From Isoetes taiwanensis (Eukaryota > Streptophyta > Lycopodiopsida > Isoetales > Isoetaceae): a stretch of 64,000 nucleotides of DNA. Below are positions 1 through 13,900 of the stretch, piece by piece. The DNA is taken from the NCBI GenBank assembly GCA_021234155.1, contig JAJEKV010000067.1, positions 4,333,279 through 4,397,278 on the forward strand, in the 5' to 3' direction. Below the pieces are notes generated by a model. It saw nothing but the letters and a program-made list of their open reading frames with translations. It had not been told where the DNA came from and made no database searches. The position numbers and the translations under genes are program-made. The stretch's first letter is position 1; every line of letters starts with the position of its first letter.

Positions 1-701
1 GCCAAAAACAATTTTAGCAGGAGCTGAGCTCTCAGCTTCAGGAAGGAGAGGCCACTCCACATGCTACGGCGGCCCCACATGTTCAAAATCATGCATGGCA
101 TCAGCGCGGATAGCCAACTGCTGCACTGTCAGGTTGGCTAGTGCCTCCTCAACCCCAATGCCGGCCATAATCCATACCTCGCAAACTGCACGTAGCGCCT
201 GCCGAGACGGTCAAAATTGACTAGAGGATCAGAGAGCTCCCAGAGCCGGGATGTAGAAGTTAGTTTGTGGCATGCCAGAGAAAGCAGAGGAAAAACACAT
301 TGAATGCCTCCGGATGCTGGTCGTTGCTTGTATGACATTCCATATGCACATACACATTGTTAGGACAAGCTGCTATGGCGCTCAATGCCCTGGTCGCCAT
401 TGCATTGTCAAATTCACAGTCGTGGATACGAAAGTACAAGGAGTTATATTATGCCAAGGCAAGCAGTTGAAGGGGACGTCCATGTATGTCGACCTAGATC
501 TTGCTCCAACACAACAGGATTCTCGTAGGTTCAAGTTGGCCAAAAGCATCCGTCGCCAAGGGGTGTCAGACTGATGCGAGGCAAAATGGAGATAACCGAT
601 CGCCAAACACTGCTGGAAACTCTTGAGGCCCTTTTGTCAAATCCCTTTCCACTCTTAATTATGCTCCTACTCTAGCTGCTCCAAACACATGCCCTGCTGC
701 G
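1..701. other. No recognisable gene
   Basis: Short overlapping reading frames occur on both strands, but I recognise no domain. The minus-strand frame around 60-330 is open over a fair length and could be the end of a decayed retroelement, but no motif supports that. Confidence 0.3.
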
Positions 702-850
702 TGAACTGAATTGAATTGAATGTTTTTATCGTCTATGAAAACCAATCGTTCCATGGCACCCAAAAAGGGAGCGCAACAGATGTATTATTATCCGGTTAGA
801 AAAACTCCGCTTGGAAGGGTTTTCAAAGGAAAAATTGTTGCACCTATAAT
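702..850 (-). mobile_element. 5'-truncated LINE-B 3' end with pentanucleotide tail
   Basis: On the minus strand this ends in a short TTCAA-type pentanucleotide repeat (plus-strand gaattgaattgaat at about 707-720), preceded by a stretch resembling the 3' ends at 29.4 kb and 34.8 kb. The shared order is the tail, then tttttatcgtc (compare ttttttaacgtcc), then about 90 bp further a paired A-rich/G-rich motif (gaaaaactcc and aagggttttcaaaggaaaaa). No coding sequence remains. I infer a 5'-truncated insertion of the LINE-B family; similarity was judged by eye. Confidence 0.5.
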
Positions 851-1828
851 GCTCACAACTTGTACAAATATACATCATTAATATTGTGGCACATGTTAAG
901 ATAGTGCTCGAGAACATAGCTGAGCCTGCATATCCATGACATCTTGAAGATATGATCCTAGCAATCATAATGAATTCATTTTCATTATCACATGCAACGC
1001 AGGTTGGGCCTGATAACTCAGCATAGCATGCCCCGATATGATCATGTGTTAGATAGCTCTAAAGAGTGTGATGTTTATCTTCAATATCCCCCACTTGGTA
1101 ATGCTGACAAAGCCTGTCTTGGCATAGCTCCCCAATCTATTTGCCTATCTCAATTCGAAGATGGTGCACACCTATACGAATTGAGGCGATGAGTTTACAC
1201 TTTTTCTTGGGCAAATGTGTATGCAGGTAGCGTTGCGAGCCCTGTTATAGTGTGGGATTTATGTGGTGCTGGTAATGTGTTGTCTTGACATGTTCAGGGG
1301 CGTTGATATCCCAAAGCCTGTTGAGGAAGCGAGCGTCGATATTGCCTTAAACTATGGCGATCCTCTTCTATTTACACCTGTATGCATCTGTGCTCCTGCA
1401 CATTCTATCTGGTCAGCCACTAAGCCCTCTTTTCCTTCCATAACAGGCCTTGGGGTGCTACAGTCCCATTGTCGCGGTGTAAGCTAAGTTGGAGAGACAA
1501 GCATCGTCCATATTGACCATCTTTTGAAATTAGACGATGTGGCAATCAAGGGCTACTCTCTAAAGAGGCAATAAACATGTCTCCTATAGGAGATTCTAAT
1601 ATGAGACTGTGGATTTCACTCCTAGTGCCCGTGCTAAGAAGGTTTCTACATCTGCTCCAAGTCATTCTAGGTAGCAAGGGACACTGTTGGGTCCCAGCCT
1701 TCAACCACGTATAAAAGAACGAGCTCTACCAAGACCCTAAATAAGTGTGATTGATGGGCCTAGTCATACAGCCTCACTTTGTGACTGTTGTTCTGCATTG
1801 CATACCATGCTTTTAAGCCCGCCGTCAC
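851..1828. other. No recognisable gene
   Basis: I see no conserved domain or clear repeat. The stretch separates a LINE tail from a LINE reverse-transcriptase remnant and may be decayed retroelement sequence. Confidence 0.3.
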
Positions 1829-4060
1829 TCATAACTGGATGGAAGTGTCCCAATACATGATAGAAGGAAACTCCACTCCCACATACTTGTAGGTAGACGT
1901 CACCTCCATATTTTGCCCTCGGTAAGTGAATAAAGGAGGCCTTGCCCCACGTGAGGGTGAGATGAGTACTATCTTAGTCGAGGCCATATTGATGTGCATG
2001 TTAGTGGCCTGACAGAATATGTCCAAGACATCTAGGGTATTGTATGCTTTTGGAGTGTATAAGTTAGGAGGTCCACATCATCAGTTATATGAGCTGTCTG
2101 GTGATCTGGTGCGAAAGTTGAGCTCCACCGCCTCCATTGTCAGCAAGCCAGCTTTCCAACTAATCAATGTAGAGCCCAAATAGTGTTGGAGAGAAGGGGC
2201 ATCCCTGCCAAACCCCAATGTTGATGTTAAGTGGTTGGCCTGTCGGTTCCAACTGGCCTTAATATGTCTCATATTGCCTATATACCACATTCTGCAGATG
2301 CACAAGGTCTTCCTGACTGTCGCAATCTTATCCATAGATTTTTCTGAGGCACAATGTTAAAGCATTGGCAAAGCCAACGAAGCAATAATACAGGTCTTGT
2401 CGACATGTTCCTGTTCTCTTTAACACTAGAGTTGTCCCTTGATGAACCCAAATGGGTTCATTCATACACTTTGTTTGAAATTCTATTATAGCTCCGAGAT
2501 AAAGAATTTGTCTACATACTCATAATATGTTGTCCTTCATGAGTGTACATATAAGAAAAAATTTATGAAAAATATAGAAAGCTTCTATTACCAAACATAA
2601 TGTGGAGCCGAATGCAAAGGGGTCAAGTTTATTCTCAAAGTCTTTAACATTTCTCACATTATTTTGCAAATATGATTTTTCCTAGGAATTCTAATTCTTT
2701 CATCTTGTAATTCATGATACGAGAAATTTATCACAAGAAGAATTAAAAAAATCTATGGTAGAATTTTCGAGAAATAATCCCTCAAAGTTTGAAGTTCTTT
2801 ATGGACCCAATTAGGTCTCCCGAGGGTCAAAATTTTGCAAATTCATAGTACTACTCCACTTTTGAAAAAATGAAATCTATTTAGCAAGACGTGTAGTACT
2901 TAGTATCTATTTCCATTGAAAAATAATAGTACCTTCACATTCTTATTCTATTTCAAATATCATGGATATGAAATGGTTCCTGGATGTCTGTTTTTCAGAA
3001 ATTCCTTAGGGACCCGACTGGGTCTCTCAAGGATTGAAATTATGATTTACTCATTGATATATCAAATTTTTATGAAATCACATGAAATTTGAAAAATGAG
3101 TAGCATTTGTAGGCTACGTTCATAGAAAATCAATGTTATCTTGAAATTTGTAATCCATGTTGAGTGTCATGAGATTATATCATATCATTGAAACCATTGA
3201 ATTGAGTGTATTTCAAGGTGCGATTTGTGCCAAACTTGTGAAGAATTTTATTTTGCCATTGAATAACTTCGAGTTAATCTTACATATTTAGGGTGGTGTT
3301 CATTTTTAAAATCTTATAAGTATCATGAAGAACTAGTTCCTAATATGGAGAAGGGATTGGGGGACCCATACGGGTTGATGAACCCAAACAGGTCCTTGAG
3401 ACAACTCGTGTGTTAATCAAAATCCGCAGTATAAAGATATGATAATACCAAAATGACCATGATTGTTCGATAATTGGCCGGGCAGTATGGGTCACCTGCC
3501 TTGTAGCTGGAAACAACCATGCTAGCGGTCCACTGGGGGAAGGAAAGCCTTCCTGTAATGCCTTGTTGAACAAGGCAGTTATGATGTGCACCATGGAGGG
3601 CCCTGCCCACTTGAGAACAAATTGTCCAAATCTGAATGTTCATTGGCAAGACAATGTAAGCCCTGAACACCATCCTCCTTTTGTGATTGCTAGTGCCGAG
3701 CCCTCCTGCACGTGTATTGTTCCTCGAGCACCCTTAGGATCATAGCTACTACAAATATTGCCTCCAATGCTCGAAAGTGACGTTCCTTGTAGGCTGTATT
3801 AGCTTTCTAACCACCCTTCATCAGAAGGTCTTGGGATGACGATCGAGGAAATAAAAACATTTTCCTTTGATGCCTCTCGATGTACCTGGCTTTCTTATTC
3901 TCGAGAAAAATGCAATATTGCTTGGCCGCATGTGGGCAGGATCCGTGACTTGGCAAAACCAGCATTTGAGTTCCTTACACTCAGCATCAAACCACCAATT
4001 AGATGGGAAGGTGATGGTCTCCGAGACCCATCGCAGGGAGCAGAAGTTCCAAGCATTTCA
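1829..4060 (-). pseudogene. LINE-B reverse transcriptase remnant, split by a DNA transposon
   Basis: Read on the minus strand, the conserved blocks of a LINE ORF2 occur in order but in shifting frames. A WWFDAECKEL block near 4030-4000 is typical of the linker after the endonuclease. ITALFNKALQEG lies near 3580, YKAGDPYCPANYRTIMV near 3500-3450, and LYYCFVGFANALT near 2390 corresponds to the FVDFxKAFD motif. GVWQGCPFSPTLFGLYID lies near 2220-2165 and is followed by a stop. FTYRGQNMEV and YKYVGVEF lie near 1920-1870. The catalytic YADD block is not preserved. Stops and frameshifts abound, so this is dead. The gap between the NYRTIMV and FVDF blocks is filled by the 989-bp element at 2424-3412. 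The same clade recurs at 29.4-31.8 kb and 39.8-40.3 kb. Confidence 0.75.
2424..3412. mobile_element. Non-autonomous DNA transposon (MITE-like), about 989 bp
   Basis: AT-rich, non-coding insertion in a LINE reverse-transcriptase remnant. The left end reads cactagagttgtccc; the reverse complement of the right end reads cacacgagttgtctc, so the termini are imperfect inverted repeats. TTAA stands on both sides (left flank tttaa, right flank ttaat), a candidate target-site duplication. Inside, a near-palindromic motif of the type GACCCxxxTGGGTC recurs near 2449, 2813, 3011, 3362 and 3382, as subterminal repeats do in many DNA transposons. There is no transposase. The CACTA-like terminus and TTAA duplication point to different superfamilies, so I do not assign one. 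Confidence 0.6.
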
Positions 4061-4409
4061 ATCAACTGGCCCATCTGTTGCTCTAGCATAGGGAGTTGCA
4101 AACTAGCTGCCAGGTCATTTGTGAGCATCTACGCATAAGCCTTTGCATGCTCGTAATCTAAGCGTAGTTGAGGCATGCGAGGAGATGCAACACAAGGGAT
4201 TCATACAGCCCGCCAAACCAGCTGCAGATAAAGTGGTAGATGGACTGAGTCGACCTCTTCATCTCTACTGTCTGTGCTCGCCCAGAAATGATTGACCATA
4301 TACATATACTGCTCAATTACCAAGACATAGTTCACCACACTAGATCCCCCCTCCCCCTCCCCCCAGTTCTCCCACCTGCGGGAGAATGGCCATTATGCCA
4401 GTCCATTTT
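4061..4409. other. No recognisable gene; C-rich tract
   Basis: This lies between two retroelement remnants on the same strand. A C-rich run at about 4347-4365 is the only compositional feature. No domain was seen. Confidence 0.3.
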
Positions 4410-4930
4410 AAATTACCAAGTTAAAGATACCATAGAGCAGAAGCAACTGTCTACAATTGAAATGACCTGATATTGACTTTTGGCATTCTCGGAGTCAATT
4501 TCCGCAAGGATGTGGCACTCACCCTGGATGTAGTTGCAAGCTTCTTTGTCATCATGTTCTGGGAGCGTTTCCCATCCTCCTAGCTCCACTAGTGCCACGT
4601 TCATCACAAAAGGATAGTCATGTGTCCGATGCCCTGTTTAGAAGCACCTGAAGCACAACCACTTTTCTATGCATTCTTGCCTCTTCTCTTTTGGGATGGA
4701 CTGCAAGAACTGCTTCGTTGCTTTGGAGTAGTTTGAACCTCCCGCTTGCCTTTTATCCTTGAAAGTGACTTGCTTCTTGTCTTGCTTCCCATTGTTTGCT
4801 TTGTACTGTGGTCTAGCAAGTGCCGAACTTGTTGCCACTGCAATTCTGAACTCGTACCCACAGGTATTGGTTGTGCCTGTTTGTCTTGCATAAGGATATT
4901 GATTATGCCAAGGTTATCCCAAAAGTAGTA
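4410..4930 (-). pseudogene. Gag-like protein remnant with CCHC zinc knuckle
   Basis: On the minus strand a basic, Lys/Gln-rich region (about 4890-4700) leads into ECIEKWLCFRCF, a stop, then TGHRTHDYP near 4670-4625. This fits a C-x2-C-x4-H-x4-C zinc knuckle in which the last Cys is now Tyr and one residue is a stop. Such knuckles are typical of LTR-retrotransposon Gag proteins and also occur in ORF1 of plant LINEs. The frame continues for about 60 residues without a known domain. I infer a dead retroelement nucleocapsid; which class is uncertain. Confidence 0.55.
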
Positions 4931-5564
4931 GCAGACATCCCCTCCTTCCCTCCTCCTTCTCGGTGCCCCATTTTCACATGCAGTTATTGAAGAGTGAGTA
5001 GTAGGTCAGGTAACCTGTGCCCTGCATGCTCCCATGTTTGCATAAGAAAGATGCGATCTATATCTGCAGGGACGGAGTTAAAATATCTTCCATCTACTAT
5101 AGAAAGCCTCGACAATTCCAGGAGACCAGATGGAGGCACAATTCCTATTTGCTATGCAGATTCAGTTGGTAGACTGGGAGGTGGCAAAAGCGAAAGTAGC
5201 ATGCAGCGTACAGGAAGCGACAAGTGCAAGAAAGTGGGAAAAGAGTGATATTCTTGTTGGAAATGAAGGTTAGCTTTAGAGTTTGGAACATAAATCCATT
5301 TCAAAGTTTGTGATATGTTAGATGCGACAATAGCAACTCTTAGAGCGCGAGTCTGATGTTCACAAATAGGCATTATGAAAGAAATATGAACAGAATATAA
5401 GAAGAACTTTTACTTGTATGCCCAAAGCTAGGAAACGGGTTAAATGACCTTAACATGCAATCATATGACTCACAGTTCGGTATCATATACCAAGAAAGCA
5501 TAGAAGAGTCGACACAAAGATTACAATAAGAAAAGAAACTTTACCTGGAGCATATAAAGTAATT

Positions 5565-6125
5565 TTACCTGCATTGGTTCAATAAAATTATCATGCGTAC
5601 CTTCTTCTGCTATATGGCCATCATGAAGCACATCAATCCCATTAACACGCTTAAGATTGCAACATGGTCAGTAGATAATTGCAGTCTCGTTCCTTGTCTA
5701 ATGCCGATTGGACTTAGTTTTAATAAGTAAGCTTGCTTCATCTAGAAGTAGAATAGGCGCACTTTTCAAAACCACTCTTGCGATGGCAATGGACTCTAAG
5801 CCTTCATGGATATCATATTCATGAGGCAAACTGCCTATGATATGATGGCGCCATTGGTTATCCTTGCCACCTTTTTCATTTTAGACTCAGTTGCATATCA
5901 CTTAGCATAAATCCTTCGTGGTGGTTGAAAAAGCAGACAATCTGGTTACATCAGACCCATATGGGCCTGTAGCCATGTGTAAATCAAGTGTTCTTATGTC
6001 CTTCCCATCAAGCATCATCTATTCATATTATGAATCATAAAACAATCAATCAATGAAATGGTTGTTCTTTTTCCAATCCAGAAGTTCCAACAGTGGCTAC
6101 TGTAACTTTTAAGTCAAGATGTTTC
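5565..6125 (-). pseudogene. ABCB-type ABC transporter nucleotide-binding domain fragment
   Basis: On the minus strand, pieces of one ABC transporter ATPase domain occur in the right order. A Walker A region near 6095-6050 reads ATVGTSG and, after a frameshift, GKRTTISLIDCF. DGKDIRTLDL lies near 6010-5980. A block near 5890 aligns with the Q-loop region (SAFSTTTKDL). The stretch around the signature has lost SGGQ but keeps AIARVVLKSAPILLLDEA near 5785-5735, that is Walker B. VLHDGHIAEEGTHDNFIEP near 5625-5570 corresponds to the H-loop tail. These features are typical of plant ABCB (MDR/P-glycoprotein) exporters. Several stops and frameshifts and the absence of transmembrane segments show it is dead. 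No introns are obvious between blocks. Confidence 0.75.
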
Positions 6126-7674
<1,549 letters not shown>

Positions 7675-8494
7675 GGGAGCTAGAGAAAATTAGATTCAAG
7701 ATTGCATACCTATCCAAAGTTTTCGTATGGTTGTCATTGATTCACTATCCCTATAGAAGGGTCAGTTTGCCCAGCAAGTGCAAACAAAGCCTAAATAGAA
7801 AGATCTTTTGTGTCAAGTTTGCATGCGACACCCTCACATGCCCCTAACCATTCGATTTGTCACATAAGCATAAACCGATGGCTATGATGCCTCTAATTAT
7901 CAAGGATGCTCATCCTACTGTTCTCAGCAAGTTCGAGATGTTCATCTCCACATGTGGCACATCCCAAGGCCCAGATTGTTACAATTATCAATTGTCTATA
8001 AGAATATATATACGTTAGATAGTATCGTTCTATAGCAGAATATGCAAAAAACCAATCTTCTATAAAAAGATAGGGTATGTAATGTTCTCAAATTGTATGC
8101 GAAAAGAGCTGTAAACATGTTCTAATCTATCCCACACATTTGCACCAACGGGCTTCTGAAAGACCTTAAACTGATATAACAAAGTCACGGGTTCCATGCC
8201 TCATTGTGAAAGTGGCCATGCATCGTTGTAAAGTTGGTGAATAAAGGACCCACTTCAGCCATGTATAGTGGTGGGAGCAGGATCCATCTGGATGTGTTGT
8301 AAAGTGTCCCATAAGTTATGACTTCCCCTGGACGTTAGGATTCCATCGTCATTATCATCATTATAAAAGCAATAGAATACTGCAATAGTACCATGTTTAA
8401 GACATGGATCACATAAAATATAGAAGGAAAAATCAAGACCCAGGCATTTGTAAAATAAAACAACTTTCACATTTTACCTTTGATTTATTCATGC
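7675..8494. other. No recognisable gene
   Basis: Short frames on both strands show no known domain. This is the flank between the CAA microsatellite and the 5S-derived array. Confidence 0.3.
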
Positions 8495-10500
8495 ACATTT
8501 TGGTCCAGAATGTGCTCATTTTGTCTGCTCGTTATGGGGAATTCTGTCTTCTAGTGGTAGGATAAGAAAGTTGGCTAGTCGAAAGGCTAATCTAGTCCCC
8601 AAAATTAATTATTGGGAGAAGCGGTCTAATGCTAGGATGGTGACATTAAAAGTGATACCCATAGTGATGCTCCCAGCACCCTACTTCCTAAGGTGGAATT
8701 AAATCCTAGCCTACAAAGTGAGGATGTCCCATAAAAGTTTCCCCAACGAGAAAAGTTGATAAAGACCTCACAATATACATTGAGTTAAGCACGCTTTGGC
8801 TGGAATAGAACAAGGTTGGATGGCCTCCCATTCTGGACAAACATGCCATCTTGTTGGATATGGCCAGGGGTTCCATCAACATGATTCCCAACATGGTAGA
8901 ACTTCTGTCTAGAATATGCTCGATTTATCCACTAATTGTGGGGGATTCTGTCCTCTATCTAGTGGTAGGATAAGAAGACTAGCTAGTTGAAAGACTAGTT
9001 CAATATTGAGAAGAAGCGGTCTAGGATGGTGACACAAAAAGTGATGTCCTTGGTGATGTTGCTAGCACCCTACTTCTTGATATGGGATTACATCATAGCC
9101 TACAAAGTGATAATGCTACCACAAAAGTTTTGCCCAAATGAAGCGAGGGAAGTTGCTAGAGACCTCGCAACTTGCCTCAATTTGGTTGGAGTAGTACTTG
9201 GATGCGTGACCTCTTGTTTAGCCAAAAATATGTTGTTTCGTTAGGTGTGGCTAGGCATTATCAGCGATGATGCCCAACATGGTAGAATTTTTGCCTAAAA
9301 TATGCCAGGTTTTTCCTCTAGCTGCAGGGGATTCTATCCTTTATCTAGTGGTAGGATAAGACGACTGGCTAGTCTAGTCCTAAAGGTTAAGTATTGCAAA
9401 GGAGCGGTCTAGCATGGTGATGCTAGGATGGAAAAAGTGATGCCCCTAGTAATGTTGTTAAAATTGTACCTCCTGAAATGGAATTAAATCTTAGCTTACA
9501 AAGTAAGCATGTGCCTCAAAAGTTTTACCCAACAGAAACGAGGGAAGTTGGTAGAGACCTTGCAACATGCCTCATGTTAAGTGGGCTTTGCCTAAACCAG
9601 AACTGGAATGGTGAACCTCTTGACCTGACATCACATGTTGTCTTGTTGGGTATGGTTAGGTTCTAAAGTGATGATCCCCAATGTGGAAGAACGTCTGTTT
9701 GAAATGCGCTCGGTTTGTCTGCTAGTTGTGAGGGACTTTGTCCTCTATCTATTGATAGGATAAGAAGGTTGGCTAGTCGAAAGGCTAATCTAGTCCTAAA
9801 AAATAAGTATTGCAAAGAAACGGTCTAGCATGGTGATTCTAGAATAGTGACACTAAAGTTTATGCACCACCCTACTTCCTGCGGTGGGATTAAGCCCTAG
9901 TCTACAAAGTGAGAATGTGATAAAATATATTTTTCCCAATGAAATCGAGGGAAGTTGGTAGGGACCTCGCAACATGGCTCACGTGCTCAAGTTAAGCATG
10001 CTTTGGCTAGAATAGGGGTGACCTCCTGTTCTGCCAAACAAGTTGTCTTGTTGAATGTGGCTAGGGATTTTATCAATGATGATCCCTAGCGTGCTATAAC
10101 TTATGTCTGGAATGTCTTCGGTTTGTCTGCTAGTTATGGGGGGTTCTGTCCTCTATCTGATGGTAGGATAAGAAAGCTGGCTAGTCAAAAGACTAATCTA
10201 GTCCTGCAAATTAATTGCGAAGAAGCAATCTAGCATAGTGATATTAGGATGGTTACACTAAAAGTGATGTCCCTGGTGATGCTGCTAGCATCCTACTTCC
10301 TGAAGTGGGATTAAATCCTCGCTACAAAGCGAGCATGTACCACAATGTGTTGCCCAACGAAAGCAAGAGAAGTTATAGAGACCTCGCAACGTACCTCATG
10401 TGCTTCAAGTTAAGTGTGATTTGACAAGAATAGAACTGGGATGGATGATCTCCCCTTCTGCCAAACAAGCTATCTTGTTGGGTGTGGTTAGGGATTCTAT
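8495..10500 (+). repeat. 5S rRNA-derived tandem repeat array A
   Basis: Five consecutive units of about 395-420 bp in the same orientation. Each unit has a segment resembling the second half of plant 5S rRNA (in the better copies AAGTTAAGCATGCTTTGG, then GAATAGAACTGGGATGGG, then TGACCTCC), at about 8782, 9178 (first part deleted), 9573, 9987 and 10405. These correspond to the A box, intermediate element and C box of the internal Pol III promoter. The rest of the unit is unrelated to 5S and is conserved between units, for example ctagtggtaggataagaag. Plant Cassandra TRIM retrotransposons carry 5S sequences in their LTRs, so this could be a decayed multimeric Cassandra. I found no tRNA-Met primer-binding site in the units, so a 5S-derived satellite or SINE3-like family remains possible. 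Confidence 0.8.
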
Positions 10501-10559
10501 AGAGCATTTGGGTTAGGTTGTTTGTGCTTCTAAGAATTGGATGCAACAGGTTCTGGTTT
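10501..10559. other. Junction between 5S array and LINE
   Basis: The array breaks off in mid-unit near 10500 and 60 bp of unrelated sequence leads to the T-rich run that is the LINE A-tail on the minus strand. No matching target duplication was found by eye on the far side. Confidence 0.4.
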
Positions 10560-10943
10560 CGACTTTATTTTTTCATTTTTTTTTTAAGAATTGTGTCATC
10601 AATATATTAAAAGAATGGTAATGTTACAAATCAAGTGAGGAGGAAGGAGAACTGCCCCAAAGAGACAACGATACCTCGACACTCCACAACAAACTCACAG
10701 AAAAACTGCAACTCTACTGCTGCACAAACCGACCATCACCATCTACAACACCAGAAAGCTTTGAAATAGCTTGTACCTGAGTCGAGGAATCAGAGAGGCT
10801 ACAGGCTGCTGAATCCTCTGAAAGATCCACAACCGCCGCCGCTTCCAAATCAGCCACACCAACCAAGCCACGCACAGATGCAAGGCTTGCTGCCGCAAGA
10901 GCGGCCAAGCACCAGGATACACATGAAGCAAAGAATTCACCGG

Positions 10944-13900
10944 CTAGTCAATCTCACCAAACAGAGCCCTAACCCAATCCCAGGCAGCTTGCAAGTGAGG
11001 GCATAAAACCAGACAATGCTCCACAGTCTCACGATGAAGGCCACAACAAGGGCAGAGAGGGCTCACACCCGGCCTAAACCAACTCACAAGGGCATTCACC
11101 CTAATACAGTGGTTGCACCACCGCCACGTAAGCACCCTAACCTTCGGGGGGAAGTGAGCTCCATGTCCACGCCCAAACCGAAAGTGCCATCGAGAACCCG
11201 AAGCTACAGAGACCACTTGCACGAAGAAGCCGCTGTGTCATGAATAGCCGCGACCCGGTAAGAAGACCGCACAAAGCAAGAAGACACAACATCCGAATGA
11301 ACCTTCCAAACCTGCACCACCGCATCATCCTGAGGGACTATAGGTATGTGTAGCGGAATACTCCCCGCCACGCTCCCGTGATAGCCCTACACACGCCTCA
11401 GCGCCAAAGCGAGCCTCGAAAGAACTCCCACGAAGATAGCTGACCACCCCAATACCAATCCTCCAAGGTGAGCACAAAGAGCTCGCCCTCCAACGGGCCT
11501 ACGTCCCGAGCATGCATGGCGGCCAAGGGCAAGTGCGCAGGGGTAGAGGAACCCACAAGAAAGGAGAAGAGTGGTGATAAACCGAGGCATAATCTAGCCG
11601 GAAGAGCACACGCACATGATCCCAAGCCCGCAACACTCTTGTGAGAAAAGGGGATGCATGTGGGAAAGGCCAGAGACCATACAACAGTGCCCAAGGCAAC
11701 TCCACATGCACAGACGGCTTCCCAAATGCCACAAGGCGAAGAGATCAACAACAACAAATACAAGCACCCGGAAGATGCTCCATCCTGCGGAATGCTCCAA
11801 ACAAACTTGAGACCAACACCTTACTATGCAAAGACTAAATCCGAATTGCCAAGCCCCCATCCTCCCTGGGCGGAGACACTTCCACTAAGCCACTTTAACG
11901 ACAGCCCTTCATCATCCCCCCCACACAAAAATTTCAACAATCTTATCCAAAGCCTGTATCTTACCCTCAGGAGCTAGCATCGCAGATGCTGTATACACAT
12001 GAGTGCTACAAAGTACTGACTTGGCAATAGTGATCCTACCTGCCATGGACAACTTGCTACCCTTCCACCAATTGAGGTGTTTTACGCAACCCCCGCAAAA
12101 ATCTCATCCCACACCCTCCCCATGGAAACATCCCTCAAAGGGAATACCCAACATCTTAGTACACACATTACCCGGAAGCACCTTCCAAGGGAATAGAGCC
12201 AAACAAGGGGGGAGTTAGAGTCAATCGGGCCCATAATGCGGAGCACTTACCCCAATTCAGAAGAATGCCTGAGGCCAAGGAGAAAGTATCCAACAAACCC
12301 TTCACATTCCGCAAATTCCTCTCTTCTGCCACCAAGAAGAGGAAAAGTGTCATCGGCAAACCGGTTAATAATCTGGCGGCTACCATCCCGCATCCGAAGC
12401 CCATCCACCACTCCCTCCTCCACCGCAAAGAAAAACACTTGAGACAAAGGTCCGCCCACAATCGTAAACAAAAAAAAGCGCCAAAGGGCACCCCCGACGC
12501 ACCCTCCGCCTAAGGAGAAAAAGGCGAGGGTTCACCCCGCACACCACCGTAGAGTCCGTGGCCGACCTATGCAGCTTCATGATCGTCTCTCAAAAGCGTG
12601 GACCACAGCCCAACGCTAACATCATGGCAGACAAAAACTCCCAACGGACGCTATCGTAAGCTTTGGCGCAGTCAAGCTTAAGATAGGCAATGCCTTGCCC
12701 TGTTCTTCTGGCCCAATAAAGGCCCTCATAAGCTGCGGCAACATTAATCAAAATGTTCCTTCCAGGGACAAACCCAGACTGCACCTTACTAATGGAAGAA
12801 GTCAACACCGGCTTCAACTTCTCTGCCAGGGCTTTCGCAATAATCTTATACACAGAGGACAACAAGGAGATAGGCCTCCAATCATTAATAGTAGAAGGCT
12901 GCTTAACCTTAGGAATCAAGAAAATGCATGCGGTATTCAAGATCCTATCCATTTGAGAAGACTGCAGCAACTCAAGGTACACCTGGTACACCGACTCACT
13001 AGCCCACTCCCAATAAGTCTGAAAGAACTCCACAGGGATGCCATCCAGCCCAGGACATTTATCCTTGGCCATGCAGATACATGCCGCTGCTAAATCCTCT
13101 CTGGAGAGCTCCTGCTCCAAGCTCTCACGCTGGTGAGGCAGAATAGATGGCTTAACAGCCCCCAAAAGCTCCTGCATCTCTTGCTCATAGGGAAGAGTGC
13201 GCTGTGCGAAAAAACCCTGAGAAATGGGCATGCACATACCTCTGCAAATCAGCGGGATCCTCCAAAGTCCGACCATCAGGCAAAGCAAGGGACGCCATAG
13301 ATGCCGTGATATCGCCACGCCTAGTCGCTCAAGAACACCGACCGAACTTCGTGTCCCCTTCCTTCAACCCGTAAGGGCCGCCTTCACACGTGCCCTCCCG
13401 CGACTTTAACCTGCTCTAGAGCAACAATATAACACCGCATTCTCCCTAATGCCATCGAAGGTCATACCCGAATCCTCTCCAACTCCTGATAGAGACCATG
13501 CAACTCCTGCCGCTCCTGCTGCACATGCTGCCTACTAAAGACCTTGGCAAAACGCTTCACCCTGGCCAAGGCAGTCACCATACCAGACATACCCTTCAGA
13601 GATGAAAAGGTATCAAGCCACAACTCCTGGCACTGGGCCGAGAAATCCGCATCAGCCAGAAGCCGGGTGTTCAAACGGAACACCGTCCTAGAGGGCCGAG
13701 AGGCAATCGCACCCCTCGACCGACAAAACCTAAGGGTAATGATCAGAAATGGAGGTAGACAGAATGTTACTCCGGCGCAAAGAGGGCACACCATCCAGTG
13801 CGCATGGGGAAGCATAACACCGGTCATGCCTAGCATACGCCCGGCCCGCACCAATCTGCCTATTACAATAGGTGAAAGACAAGTCCCCAGGGACCTCAAC

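Noticed and set aside
8495-10500. Functional 5S rRNA gene cluster
   Set aside because: Only the promoter half of 5S is recognisable, copies differ strongly, and no T-run terminators follow.
11398-11977. Overlapping frames of about 100-120 aa on both strands
   Set aside because: Within the decayed C-terminal region of LINE-A ORF2; only frame noise.
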